From Prevotella lacticifex (GTDB lineage: Bacteria; Bacteroidota; Bacteroidia; Bacteroidales; Bacteroidaceae), in contig NZ_BPTV01000001.1 in NCBI RefSeq assembly GCF_019973375.1, positions 1,939,104 to 2,003,103 of the forward strand: DNA of 64,000 nucleotides, in the 5' to 3' direction. Each line of letters starts with the position of its first letter. Position 1 is the first letter of the stretch. The position numbers were made by a program, and so were the translations under genes. Under the pieces are notes generated by a model that worked only from the letters and a program-made list of their open reading frames with translations, was not told where the DNA came from and ran no database searches. Below, piece after piece: positions 28,851-35,462 of the stretch.

Positions 28851-29107
28851 AGATATACTTTCATTCCGTTTACTTCATAGATGAATATTTCTGGCAGCAA
28901 CCGCAGCTGGTGGCTCATGGGGTTGACGATGCGCATGTAGCCGCCTTTCCAGTATTGATGATGGACGAGCCATCCGCGGTACTCTACCCGGTGCCCGTCG
29001 CTGCGGAAGGCCTTGATGTTCACCGTCTGCCTGCGCTGATAGGCGAGGTCGATGTATCTCTGCATCTCGCTGAAATGGATGCTTCTCTGTTTCTTCTGTT
29101 CAGCCAT
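28847..29107 (-). CDS. Small phage protein before the portal
   Basis: 86 aa, basic N-terminus (MAEQKKQRSIHFSEMQRYIDL) and a compact beta-rich rest (HRVEYRGWLVHHQYWKGGYMRI). It ends in an ATGA overlap with the portal gene, so the two are coupled. Not recognised. Confidence 0.6.
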   Translation of the reverse strand: MAEQKKQRSIHFSEMQRYIDLAYQRRQTVNIKAFRSDGHRVEYRGWLVHHQYWKGGYMRIVNPMSHQLRLLPEIFIYEVNGMKVYL

Positions 29108-29127
29108 TGGTAACTCCTAACTCCTAA

Positions 29128-30189
29128 CTAATTAAACGTGTAGTCGAATGTGTTGTCGAAGATTCGTCCCTCACGCTCCAGCTCCACTACGTTGTGGTTG
29201 CGCTGGGCATACTCGTAGCTGAAGGTGAAGCGCGGTATCTCATCGAGGGCATTGGTCTGCTCGGTCTTGCTGTCGTCGATGACGATTTCCTTACCGATAT
29301 TGGGCGTGCCGTTCTTGAACTTCACCAGGCGCACGTAGGGCGACCGCATAAGCTCGCCGAACCAGTCGGCCATGTCCTCGTTCATCGGGCCGGTGTCGGC
29401 CTTGAAGGTACGTGTCTCCTGGATGCGGTAGTTCTTCTTCAGGCCGCCGATATAGGCGGAGTCGCGCTTGAAGGTGGGGGCTTTGGTGGCCACGCCGGTG
29501 CAATAGAACAGCTCATCGCAGCCAAAGGAGTTGGTAAAAATGAGTATCGGAGCGCAGTCGGGCTCGGTGGGGTCTATCTCGTATTCCTGACGGCGGGCCC
29601 CGGCGGTGACGACATAGCCCGTGAGGGTGTAGCCGACTTTTGTAAACCTGGAGGGTGACACGTCGATGGTGGTGTAGCTGCCATTGCCGCCGACGGCCAC
29701 GGGGGTGAACTGTGCCGTGCTGCCGTCGCTGTAGTAAGCGGTGCACGAGGGGGTGTCGGTACCGATGAAATGGAGGTATTCGAGCCGTCCAAGTCCGGTG
29801 GTCTTCGTGCCGAGCAGCAGAGAAAGGAAGTGGTTGGCGGTGAAGTCCTCACACGTCGTGGGGATGTCGCTCTCGCAATATACCATGGTAAAGGCCATCT
29901 CCGTCGAGGTGGACGGTGTGCTGTCCTTATATTCCTCGCTCATCGTGACCTTGACATACAGCACGAGGCTCTGGCGGGCGTAGGGGGTGAGCAACTCGCC
30001 GAGGTCGCTCATGGTGATGGCACCATCGACGGGATAGAGGTGCTCGGAGTATATCTCGGACCATGTGGCGTTATCAGGGCTTACCTGAAGCTTCACGCCC
30101 ATGCGGTAGCCGCCGATGGTGACCCCGATGTCGGGGATGCCCATCGAGAAATACTTGCCGCTGAGACCTTGCTTGATTGTGATTGCCAT
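29128..30189 (-). CDS. Phage structural protein of unknown role (tail or baseplate candidate)
   Basis: 353 aa from the ATG at 30189; the frame is open further upstream, but that part would cover the promoter and terminator, so it was excluded. The protein is beta-rich with Gly/Thr/Ser repeats and ends with NHNVVELEREGRIFDNTFDY. It is the first gene after a consensus promoter and begins the portal-tape measure operon. The composition is like a virion surface or tail protein; no family recognised. Confidence 0.6.
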   Translation of the reverse strand: MAITIKQGLSGKYFSMGIPDIGVTIGGYRMGVKLQVSPDNATWSEIYSEHLYPVDGAITMSDLGELLTPYARQSLVLYVKVTMSEEYKDSTPSTSTEMAFTMVYCESDIPTTCEDFTANHFLSLLLGTKTTGLGRLEYLHFIGTDTPSCTAYYSDGSTAQFTPVAVGGNGSYTTIDVSPSRFTKVGYTLTGYVVTAGARRQEYEIDPTEPDCAPILIFTNSFGCDELFYCTGVATKAPTFKRDSAYIGGLKKNYRIQETRTFKADTGPMNEDMADWFGELMRSPYVRLVKFKNGTPNIGKEIVIDDSKTEQTNALDEIPRFTFSYEYAQRNHNVVELEREGRIFDNTFDYTFN

Positions 30190-30205
30190 AGTCGTTTCTT
30201 TTCGG

Positions 30206-30236
30206 CAAAGATAGAAAATAACTGCCGGCTTGAAAA
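30206..30236 (-). promoter_or_regulatory. Phage promoter of the portal-side operon
   Basis: Minus strand TTTT (30236-30233) in the -33 position, 19 bases, TATCTTTG (30213-30206), 16 bases before the start codon. The leader resembles those of the 46279 and 55926 operons. Confidence 0.75.
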
Positions 30237-30254
30237 ATACACATACAGGCACAG

Positions 30255-30287
30255 AAAAAGGGGCACCGGCCTCACGGTCAGCACCCC
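30255..30287 (-). terminator. Terminator between the small-gene block and the portal-side operon
   Basis: A stem starting GGGGTGC and ending GTGCCCC with several G-T pairs is followed by TTTTT on the minus strand. It lies directly upstream of the next promoter. Confidence 0.65.
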
Positions 30288-30316
30288 TCATCATGTATAT
30301 GTAAAAAAAATGTCTC

Positions 30317-30631
30317 CTAAAGTTGGAAGTCAATGTCGCGCCAGATGGCCCATTTCACCGTGCCGTCCTCCACAGTTGTGGTGCCGAACTCGTGCATGAA
30401 CATATAGTTGGCGATGACACGTATGTCCATATAGTACATCGGCTGCAGGTCTTCGGCAATCTCCTCCGACGACTTCGGGTCGAAGACGAGCTCCGTGCCC
30501 GTCACACCCTTGCCGGGCAGGTTGTCGCGTGTCTTCATATATTCATCGAGCAGCTTGCACTGCATCTTCTCTTCCTCGGTGCGGTCGTTCTCCTTCAGCC
30601 AGTCGAGGAACTGCTTCAAGTCCTTGTTCAT
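30317..30631 (-). CDS. Small phage protein, unknown
   Basis: 104 aa, acidic, helical first half (MNKDLKQFLDWLKENDRTEE), followed by a beta-like C-terminus. It overlaps the preceding gene by 4 bp (ATGA) and is the last gene of a coupled four-gene set (31555 to 30317) ending in a terminator. Not recognised. Confidence 0.6.
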   Translation of the reverse strand: MNKDLKQFLDWLKENDRTEEEKMQCKLLDEYMKTRDNLPGKGVTGTELVFDPKSSEEIAEDLQPMYYMDIRVIANYMFMHEFGTTTVEDGTVKWAIWRDIDFQL

Positions 30632-30855
30632 TGTTGTGCCCTCCTGATTTTCTTTAAGTCCTCTTTCATGTCCGACAGGCTGATCATCCAGTCGGTGAGC
30701 GTCTTGCGCTCTTCGTCGTTCTCGCTGTCGCCGAGCTCCATGAGCAGGCGGTCCTTCACGTCGTCAATCAGTTCGATGCGGTTCTGCAGGGTGTCGGTGT
30801 CGCAGAAGTCGCCAAGCAGGGCCACGGCCTTGCTGTCCAGTAACAACTTACTCAT
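30628..30855 (-). CDS. Small phage protein, unknown
   Basis: 75 aa, almost all helical with alternating acidic and hydrophobic residues (LIDDVKDRLLMELGDSENDE). It overlaps both neighbours by 4 bp, so its translation is coupled. Not recognised. Confidence 0.6.
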   Translation of the reverse strand: MSKLLLDSKAVALLGDFCDTDTLQNRIELIDDVKDRLLMELGDSENDEERKTLTDWMISLSDMKEDLKKIRRAQQ

Positions 30856-31250
30856 AGCGAACCTCCTTTCGCGGCCAGTAAATCGTAGAAGCTTACACTG
30901 GCATCTATTCTAATCAAGTAAATACTGCAGATAGGACGACCACCTTTGCCGTCGTATGAATACACCTCAAACCCCATGCATCTGTGGCCGTTCAAGTCGC
31001 ACCATTCATCATGGAAGTCAATTTGAATAGAGCCCTTGCCACGGCTTTCGGCATTGATGGACTCAGCAAGCTCTCTCAGATAGACTTTCATCATGGCCAA
31101 TTTGGAGATGTTCATCTTAGAGCCATCAAAAGCACTTACTTGCTCCTTGAACATTCGGGCAGGTTTGGTGCTGAAGCTATACTCGCGGATGACGATGACA
31201 AACTCTTTTCCATCGCTTGTCTCTACCAATAGCTTATATTTAGCTTTCAT
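30852..31250 (-). CDS. Small phage protein, unknown
   Basis: 132 aa from the ATG at 31250, which forms an ATGA overlap with the gene before; a longer frame exists upstream but would overlap that gene entirely. Mixed alpha/beta, with a beta-rich N-terminus (KYKLLVETSDGKEFVIVI) and an EVYSYDGKGGRPICSIYLI segment. It could be a small regulatory or host-interaction protein; no family recognised. Confidence 0.6.
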   Translation of the reverse strand: MKAKYKLLVETSDGKEFVIVIREYSFSTKPARMFKEQVSAFDGSKMNISKLAMMKVYLRELAESINAESRGKGSIQIDFHDEWCDLNGHRCMGFEVYSYDGKGGRPICSIYLIRIDASVSFYDLLAAKGGSL

Positions 31251-31555
31251 GCCTGGCCTCCTTTCTCGCCTTTGTTCAACCTGTACACAATCCATCCGCT
31301 CACGCCCATGGCAGTGATGCTCACCAGTGGATTCTGCTCCACGCACACTGCCGCCACGACCATGGTCAGCGGGAATACTACGCCGATGCGGATGGCAGCT
31401 CTCCGAGTCACCTCAAACTCCGCGATACGGCTGTAGAACGCGCTTTTGGCGTCCAGCCAAAGATTAACACTGCGGTACAGTCCTCTCACCTTGTCTGCAA
31501 GGCTCACACGCGCCCGTACCTGTTGCGCGGTGAAGTTGATGGTTGCTTGCTGCAT
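31247..31555 (-). CDS. Small membrane protein, first gene of the operon behind the alternating leader
   Basis: 102 aa. A basic amphipathic N-terminus (QQATINFTAQQVRARVSLADK) is followed by a hydrophobic segment GVVFPLTMVVAAVC and another near residue 80 (ITAMGVSGWIVYRL), so two membrane passes are likely. The ATG at 31555 directly follows a 15-nt segment that can pair with an upstream copy, so translation may be controlled by the leader. Function unknown; superinfection exclusion is one possibility, by analogy only. Confidence 0.6.
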   Translation of the reverse strand: MQQATINFTAQQVRARVSLADKVRGLYRSVNLWLDAKSAFYSRIAEFEVTRRAAIRIGVVFPLTMVVAAVCVEQNPLVSITAMGVSGWIVYRLNKGEKGGQA

Positions 31556-31807
31556 AATGCATCGTCTTATAACCTTTCCCGGATAGCCGGGCCTTTGTTT
31601 GGCAGAATGGAAAAGCGGCTGCCGATTCCGCTGGTTATAAGACGATGACTTCACCCGAAGGGCTTATCAAAATCTACGGAATGGCAACCGCCAATATTTT
31701 TATTTGCGAGTAGTTACTCGCGTTTTGCCGGGCATAAAAAAAGCCCGACCGTGATGTCCGAGCAATGACCGCTGCTCTCCGGGATGGACTACCATCGTCT
31801 TATAACC
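31556..31807 (-). promoter_or_regulatory. Long structured leader with three mutually complementary 15-nt segments
   Basis: On the minus strand the 15-nt GGTTATAAGACGATG occurs at 31807-31793 (next to the probable transcript start) and again at 31574-31560 (just before the start codon at 31555). Its exact complement CATCGTCTTATAACC lies between them at 31647-31633. The middle copy can pair with either outer copy but not both. A terminator-like hairpin with T7 (31763-31736) and a small hairpin GCGAGT/ACTCGC lie between copies one and two. The layout is typical of attenuation or translational switches, though an invertible DNA segment is also possible. Confidence 0.6.
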
Positions 31808-31812
31808 GGTGG

Positions 31813-31843
31813 CAAAGATAAGGAGAAAAAGCGGAACGGCAAA
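31813..31843 (-). promoter_or_regulatory. Promoter of the alternating-leader operon
   Basis: Minus strand TTTG (31843-31840), 19 bases, TATCTTTG (31820-31813). The transcript would start at or near 31807, where the first 15-nt segment begins. Confidence 0.8.
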
Positions 31844-31888
31844 GAAAAAGGCGGAGAAAATGAGAGTTCTCCGCCAAATTTAACATTT
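31830..31888 (-). repeat. Terminator-promoter repeat, copy A
   Basis: About 59 bp matching copy B at 32331-32389. Both start AGCGGAACGGCAAAG on the plus strand and end TTTAACATTT. The stem bases differ between copies but stay paired. Confidence 0.75.
31850..31875 (-). terminator. Terminator after the 31895-32287 gene
   Basis: Arms GGCGGAG and CTCCGCC on the minus strand, followed by TTTTTCTTTG. The TTTG at the end is also the -33 box of the next promoter. Confidence 0.85.
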
Positions 31889-31894
31889 CAAGCC

Positions 31895-32287
31895 TTATTC
31901 CTCAGGCTTGATGGTTAAGCCTTCTGTCTTTTCACTGTCTTTAGATATTCTCTTTTCCATTACGTAGTTGACAACATTCTGTTTACCTACCATGGTGATG
32001 TAGTAAGTATTCACAAGTTTCCATCCACGTTTCGCCATATAGTCAAGCACCTCCATCATAGAGTTGAACTTGATTTTCTTTCCGTCCTCACCGTAAAGGG
32101 AGTTCTCATTTTTGGAACTATAGCCCATGTCAAGAATGACTTTGAGCTTGCCAAATCCGAAAGAGTTGTAACCTACAACGGTGCAATAGACGTTGTACTT
32201 CCCGTCCTCAGTTTTGGTAACGGTCTGGGCATTGATGCCCAGTGAAAGCATTGCGAGCAGCAATGCCAAAAATAATTTTTTTGCCAT
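31895..32287 (-). CDS. Secreted phage-encoded protein (moron), unknown function
   Basis: 130 aa with a clear signal peptide (MAKKLFLALLLAMLSLGINA, cleavage likely after Ala). The mature part is beta-rich and soluble, with a KFNSMMEVLDYMAKRGWKLV segment. It is flanked by its own promoter (32315-32344) and terminator (31850-31875), the mark of an independently transcribed cargo gene that may change the lysogen surface. No family recognised. A role in surface exclusion or host fitness is speculation. Confidence 0.75.
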   Translation of the reverse strand: MAKKLFLALLLAMLSLGINAQTVTKTEDGKYNVYCTVVGYNSFGFGKLKVILDMGYSSKNENSLYGEDGKKIKFNSMMEVLDYMAKRGWKLVNTYYITMVGKQNVVNYVMEKRISKDSEKTEGLTIKPEE

Positions 32288-32314
32288 ATTTTTGTTTTAT
32301 TGATTAAGTAGATA

Positions 32315-32344
32315 CAAAAGTAATATAAATAGCGGAACGGCAAA
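32315..32344 (-). promoter_or_regulatory. Promoter of the secreted-protein gene
   Basis: Minus strand TTTG (32344-32341), 18 bases, TACTTTTG (32322-32315). The TTTG lies within repeat copy B. Confidence 0.65.
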
Positions 32345-32389
32345 GGAAAATGGTGGAGAAAATGAGTTTCACCACCATTTTTAACATTT
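32331..32389 (-). repeat. Terminator-promoter repeat, copy B
   Basis: Homologous to 31830-31888. It holds the terminator of the 32541-32906 gene and the -33 box of the next promoter. Confidence 0.75.
32347..32381 (-). terminator. Terminator after the 32541-32906 gene
   Basis: Minus-strand arms AAAATGGTG and CACCATTTT with an inner GTG/CAC pair. It lies inside repeat copy B. Confidence 0.7.
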
Positions 32390-32404
32390 GGAAGTGGTGG
32401 TGAA

Positions 32405-32436
32405 GTTGCGGGAATGAAAATAAAAGGCTATCTTTG
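32405..32436 (+). promoter_or_regulatory. Rightward promoter for a 36-aa peptide gene
   Basis: GTTG (32405-32408), 20 bases, TATCTTTG (32429-32436). The ATG at 32441 lies only 4 bases after the box, so the mRNA would be leaderless or nearly so. Confidence 0.6.
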
Positions 32437-32440
32437 CGGC

Positions 32441-32551
32441 ATGGAATTAGAAAAATTGAAACGACGTATCGTCACATTGGAGAATGTAGTTCTCATCCAA
32501 GGCATAGCCTTGCTGGTTATCGCCATCAGACTTATTTTCCTCAGCTTATAA
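32441..32551 (+). CDS. 36-aa single-pass membrane peptide on the opposite strand
   Basis: Too short for a usual ORF cut-off. It reads MELEKLKRRIVTLENVV followed by a hydrophobic helix (LIQGIALLVIAIRLIFLSL) and a TAA. A charged heptad-like N-terminus plus one membrane helix is typical of small phage membrane peptides. It has its own -7 box, is divergent from the secreted-protein gene and its last 11 bp overlap the 3' end of the leftward 32541-32906 gene. Being apart from the leftward late transcription, it could be expressed in the lysogen. Function unknown. Confidence 0.5.
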   Translation: MELEKLKRRIVTLENVVLIQGIALLVIAIRLIFLSL

Positions 32552-32906
32552 GTTCGATAATCCAACTTATAAGTGCTCCAATAATGGCCAACAGACTGCT
32601 AATGATTGAGAGAAACGTCTTCATGTTAACGGTCCTCTCCATGAATTTTTCTTTCGAAGCATAATTTACCACGCCTTTCTTCGCCGCCTTATCGCCTTCC
32701 TTCGTCAATCTTAGTATCTCATCATCCACAATGATGAATTTCCAGTTGTCCACGAGGTCGTGCAGCACGAACTCCGGCTCGGCGGCATAGTCGTAGGTGT
32801 CGTGAAGGTACATCAGAATGTCGTCTCTACTGATCCAACCTCCATTATCACTCATCTTTGAGAGTATGAAATCGGCATACTCCGCGTTCTTTCCTGTCAG
32901 TTGCAT
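32541..32906 (-). CDS. Winged-helix-like protein with C-terminal membrane anchor
   Basis: 121 aa from the ATG at 32906; an upstream in-frame ATG lies within a terminator stem. Residues 1-75 look like a winged helix (YADFILSKMSDNGGWISRDD and LHDLVDNWKFIIVDDEILRLT). The last 25 residues are hydrophobic (TFLSIISSLLAIIGALISWI). A DNA- or protein-binding domain tethered to the membrane is suggested by this layout; the function is unknown. Confidence 0.6.
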   Translation of the reverse strand: MQLTGKNAEYADFILSKMSDNGGWISRDDILMYLHDTYDYAAEPEFVLHDLVDNWKFIIVDDEILRLTKEGDKAAKKGVVNYASKEKFMERTVNMKTFLSIISSLLAIIGALISWIIELIS

Positions 32907-32931
32907 AAAAAATCTGATTTGAGTTTGAAAA

Positions 32932-32960
32932 AGCCTCCCACGCATCACGCGCAGGAGGCT
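32932..32960 (-). terminator. Terminator after the 33055-33327 gene
   Basis: Minus-strand arms AGCCTCC and GGAGGCT followed by TTTT. Confidence 0.75.
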
Positions 32961-33054
32961 CCAAAAGTTCTTTTACATGTAATTGCCTACTTCTTCATCA
33001 AGCATTCAATAATTGTTGCGCCGCCAGCCCGGCGGCGGCTTTTGTTCAAAACGG

Positions 33055-33327
33055 CTATACAGTGGCCGGGGCTGGAATGCTTTCAGCAGCACGACGGATG
33101 CGGTCACTGAGGTCGAGGAGTGCGCCTTTTAGCTGTCCGGCTTCATCCTCAGTAAAGCCTCCCTTGCCGCCATTGCCGTCGATGCCATACATCTTATGCT
33201 GGAACCATGGCACCGACTTATCAAAGTATGTGCGTGCTATCTCCCTCCATGAAACCGCAAGGTAGATGTCACTCATCCGAGCCTTCATGTCGGTAATCTT
33301 GTTTGCTTGCTTTACTTGTACTTCCAT
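33055..33327 (-). CDS. Small phage protein, DUF5053-like
   Basis: 90 aa. The central segment VSWREIARTYFDKSVPWFQHKMYGIDG followed by FTEDEAGQLKGALLDLSDRI resembles a helix-turn-helix-like family (DUF5053) that I recall from Bacteroidota phages and mobile elements. It may bind DNA. It lies downstream of a hairpin and ends at a terminator, so it is a small transcription unit on its own or read through from 33539. Confidence 0.55.
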   Translation of the reverse strand: MEVQVKQANKITDMKARMSDIYLAVSWREIARTYFDKSVPWFQHKMYGIDGNGGKGGFTEDEAGQLKGALLDLSDRIRRAAESIPAPATV

Positions 33328-33344
33328 ATTTATTTCTTTTTTAA

Positions 33345-33366
33345 GGCTCTCCCCGTAAGGAGAGCC
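33345..33366 (-). terminator. Hairpin between two small genes
   Basis: Arms GGCTCTCC and GGAGAGCC, perfect 8-bp stem; only two T bases follow, so it may be partial. Confidence 0.5.
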
Positions 33367-33374
33367 GTTGTTTG

Positions 33375-33539
33375 TTAATCGTCTTTTGGCATATCCGTTA
33401 TTCTATCGAAGAGGTCTTGCGCATACTCCAGTAATTGTGGATAGCCGTTAGGGTAACTGTTGCAATAGTTTCTGATTGACTCAATCAGCTCTTTCTCCTC
33501 AAAGGAGAGTTCCATCTTGAATTTCTGTTTTTTCCTCAT
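33375..33539 (-). CDS. Small phage protein, unknown
   Basis: 54 aa from the ATG at 33539. A basic start (MRKKQKFKMELSFEEKELIE) is followed by an acidic helix. It lies behind a consensus promoter with symmetrical sequence in the spacer, so it is probably regulated. Not recognised. Confidence 0.5.
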   Translation of the reverse strand: MRKKQKFKMELSFEEKELIESIRNYCNSYPNGYPQLLEYAQDLFDRITDMPKDD

Positions 33540-33565
33540 TGTTACTGTATTTCTTTTGAACACTG

Positions 33566-33597
33566 CAAAGATACTATCTTTTTAGATACTGTGCAAA
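33566..33597 (-). promoter_or_regulatory. Promoter with operator-like repeats in the spacer
   Basis: Minus strand TTTG (33597-33594), 20 bases, TATCTTTG (33573-33566). Two direct copies of AGATACT (plus strand) lie around the spacer, a plausible repressor site. Confidence 0.75.
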
Positions 33598-33740
33598 TAT
33601 AATACTATTTATTTTGATAGTAAACGAAAGATTTAACATTTCCCTAATGACAACGGCCGGCATCCTCCCGGATACCAGCCGTTTTGTTACATGTTTAATC
33701 AATATCTATCATATGAAATTCACTTTGCTGCAAAAGAAAC

Positions 33741-33778
33741 AGGGGCGGCGGTAAATAAGTGCGCTGCGCACCGCCCCT
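33741..33778 (-). terminator. Terminator ending a short operator-controlled transcript
   Basis: Arms AGGGGCGG and CCGCCCCT with extra pairing inside, followed by GTTTCTTTTG on the minus strand. Confidence 0.65.
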
Positions 33779-33828
33779 AAAGCCAAGTACCTCTGAAGCA
33801 TGTATTGTAAGTCCTTGGACTTATGCTG

Positions 33829-33867
33829 CAAAGGTAAGCAAAATTCTATAATTTTCCAACGTTGGAA
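33829..33867 (-). promoter_or_regulatory. Operator-promoter with palindrome TTCCAACGTTGGAA
   Basis: A perfect 14-bp palindrome (33854-33867) overlaps the -33 element TTGG (33859-33856), 19 bases before TACCTTTG (33836-33829). The same arrangement with a near-identical palindrome is found at 62460-62498 beside the repressor gene. The transcript would start near 33822 and meet a terminator after about 90 nt. Confidence 0.75.
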
Positions 33868-33876
33868 GGAAAATAA

Positions 33877-34404
33877 TTACAGGTTTCCCAACGACATGGC
33901 AGCATTGTTGTTGCCACCGTTGTGTTTGGCCAGTGCTGTGGTGTCGCCGAACATGGCAGCGAGGGCATCTGAGATAAGGCCTTGGTAGGCATCGCCGTAG
34001 AACTGAGCTTCGAAGTCATTCAGGCGGTGGATGCTATAGAGGTATTTCCTCATGAACCAGTCGCGTCGCTGGCGGTGTCCTTGCCCCTTTTTGTAGTTGC
34101 CGTGTCGCATGAACTGCAGTCCGTTCTCATCATCCTTGCCGCTGTTTCCTCGACGGTAGCCATTGCCGGTACCGGCGGCCACATAGATACCATACTCGCG
34201 AAAGCGGTGCTCGATGGTGGTGGGTGTGCCTGGATGGATTACACCGGCAAGGGTGTCGTGAAGACGGCCCGTGTCATAGACGGGCGGTGAGAACTTCATC
34301 ATCTTCTCCTGCCAGAACTTCACCATGAAGTCGGTCCACCGCTGCTCGTACTGCTCGCGGTCCTGATCCGTGAGGCTACCCCTCAGTCCATTGTCTGCTG
34401 TCAT
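33877..34404 (-). CDS. Neck or tail-completion protein candidate
   Basis: 175 aa, basic and aromatic with HRFREYGIYVAAGTGNGYRRG and a long basic helix (KKGQGHRQRRDWFMRKYLYS). In tailed phages, an HK97 gp10-like protein of this size often sits next to a tail terminator. The 29-bp overlap with the 34376-34885 gene fits such a pair. I cannot confirm the family. Confidence 0.5.
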   Translation of the reverse strand: MTADNGLRGSLTDQDREQYEQRWTDFMVKFWQEKMMKFSPPVYDTGRLHDTLAGVIHPGTPTTIEHRFREYGIYVAAGTGNGYRRGNSGKDDENGLQFMRHGNYKKGQGHRQRRDWFMRKYLYSIHRLNDFEAQFYGDAYQGLISDALAAMFGDTTALAKHNGGNNNAAMSLGNL

Positions 34405-34885
34405 AAGTCAGGTCGATTGGTTCGTCGTTCTCTACCATGAAGTAGAGTCCAGTAACGCCAGACATGAGGTATTCCGGGAACTCGTTGCTGTAGATGCGCT
34501 CCACCTGCATGTATTCCAGCGCGTCATCGTAGGTCATTTCCTCGCGGTCGTGGATGAGCCGGGAATGCATTTGCCGGAAGATGGTGCGGCAGAGGTTCAG
34601 CTGCTGCTCACGCTCGGCCATGTCGTCGATGCGGTAGGGGGCGACGATGAAGACGGTATAGACGCTCTTGCGGAAATAGCCCACTCCGTTGGAGTAGGTA
34701 TTCTGCGAGGTAGTGTCGTCAACGAGGATATACTTGGCTGTCTTACGAAAGTCGCTCATCATGTCCTGCATGCCGCCGAGACCGGAGCAGCGCCCCACTT
34801 TGAAGCCCTGCTCCGTGGCCAGCCTGTTCTGCCTTGCCATCGTCTCGAAATAGTCGAAGGCATTGAATATCGTTTCCTGAGCCAT
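34376..34885 (-). CDS. Tail terminator or neck protein candidate
   Basis: 169 aa, with an N-terminal helix (FNAFDYFETMARQNRLATE), then beta segments (AKYILVDDT, YTVFIVAPYRIDD) and a C-terminal YLMSGVTGLYFMVENDEPID. The size and fold pattern match small tail-end proteins. It follows the spanin-like gene by one base. Role inferred from order with its partner. Confidence 0.5.
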   Translation of the reverse strand: MAQETIFNAFDYFETMARQNRLATEQGFKVGRCSGLGGMQDMMSDFRKTAKYILVDDTTSQNTYSNGVGYFRKSVYTVFIVAPYRIDDMAEREQQLNLCRTIFRQMHSRLIHDREEMTYDDALEYMQVERIYSNEFPEYLMSGVTGLYFMVENDEPIDLTYDSRQWTEG

Positions 34886-34886
34886 A

Positions 34887-35462
34887 TCACTCTACCTTGA
34901 TATACTGGTTGAATCTGATGGTGGCATGGGGGTTGAAGTTCACAACTTTCACCTTGTACCCTTTCGTTCCCCATCGCCACCACAGAAACTTGTGCTTATA
35001 TTCCCTATAGACCAGGGTTAAAACAGAGTCGCTGACCGTGTAGACGAGCGTCGTGTCGGGCGGCTTCATGCTCAGCGTGAAGTGTGCCCATCGGTCTGCA
35101 TACTCATAGCGGCTGCAGGTCTTCGCCTCCAGTCTTACGGTGTCATGGATGGCGGTGCCGCTCAGCTGCTGCGCCTCTATCTGTCCGAGCTTCAGCCGGA
35201 GTTCCTTGATGAGCTGCTTGTCCGCCAGCTCGTTCTTATATGTGCTGCGTTCCATAGGGATGGCCGCAAAGGTGGCCACGGGTACTGTGTCGCGAATCGT
35301 ATCGCGTTGGATAAGCGGTTCTGTCTGAGCATGGGCGAGCTGCGTCCTCAGCGCTTCCACCTTCTGCTTGTTTCTGTGCAAGTCATTCCATGCAAGGATA
35401 ACGCCGACGGCGGCCAGGATGACTGCAAGGAGCGACAAGAGCGTGTTCTTATAGTTTTTCAT
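34887..35462 (-). CDS. Membrane-anchored spanin-like protein
   Basis: 191 aa from the ATG at 35462, where GGAGGA provides a ribosome site. The N-terminal transmembrane helix (LLSLLAVILAAVGVILAW) is followed by a coiled coil (LRTQLAHAQTEP, LADKQLIKELRLKLGQIEAQ), then a beta-rich periplasmic part. It overlaps the amidase by 14 bp. By position after holin and amidase and by topology it fits an inner-membrane spanin that helps break the outer membrane; no lipoprotein partner was seen. Confidence 0.6.
   Translation of the reverse strand: MKNYKNTLLSLLAVILAAVGVILAWNDLHRNKQKVEALRTQLAHAQTEPLIQRDTIRDTVPVATFAAIPMERSTYKNELADKQLIKELRLKLGQIEAQQLSGTAIHDTVRLEAKTCSRYEYADRWAHFTLSMKPPDTTLVYTVSDSVLTLVYREYKHKFLWWRWGTKGYKVKVVNFNPHATIRFNQYIKVE

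Noticed and set aside
30190..30333. Upstream extension of the 29128-30189 gene
   Set aside because: It would cover the -7 box and the terminator stem; the ATG at 30189 is better.
33709..33801. 30-codon frame in the operator-controlled short transcript
   Set aside because: It runs through the terminator stem and has no ribosome site; kept as a possible RNA instead.
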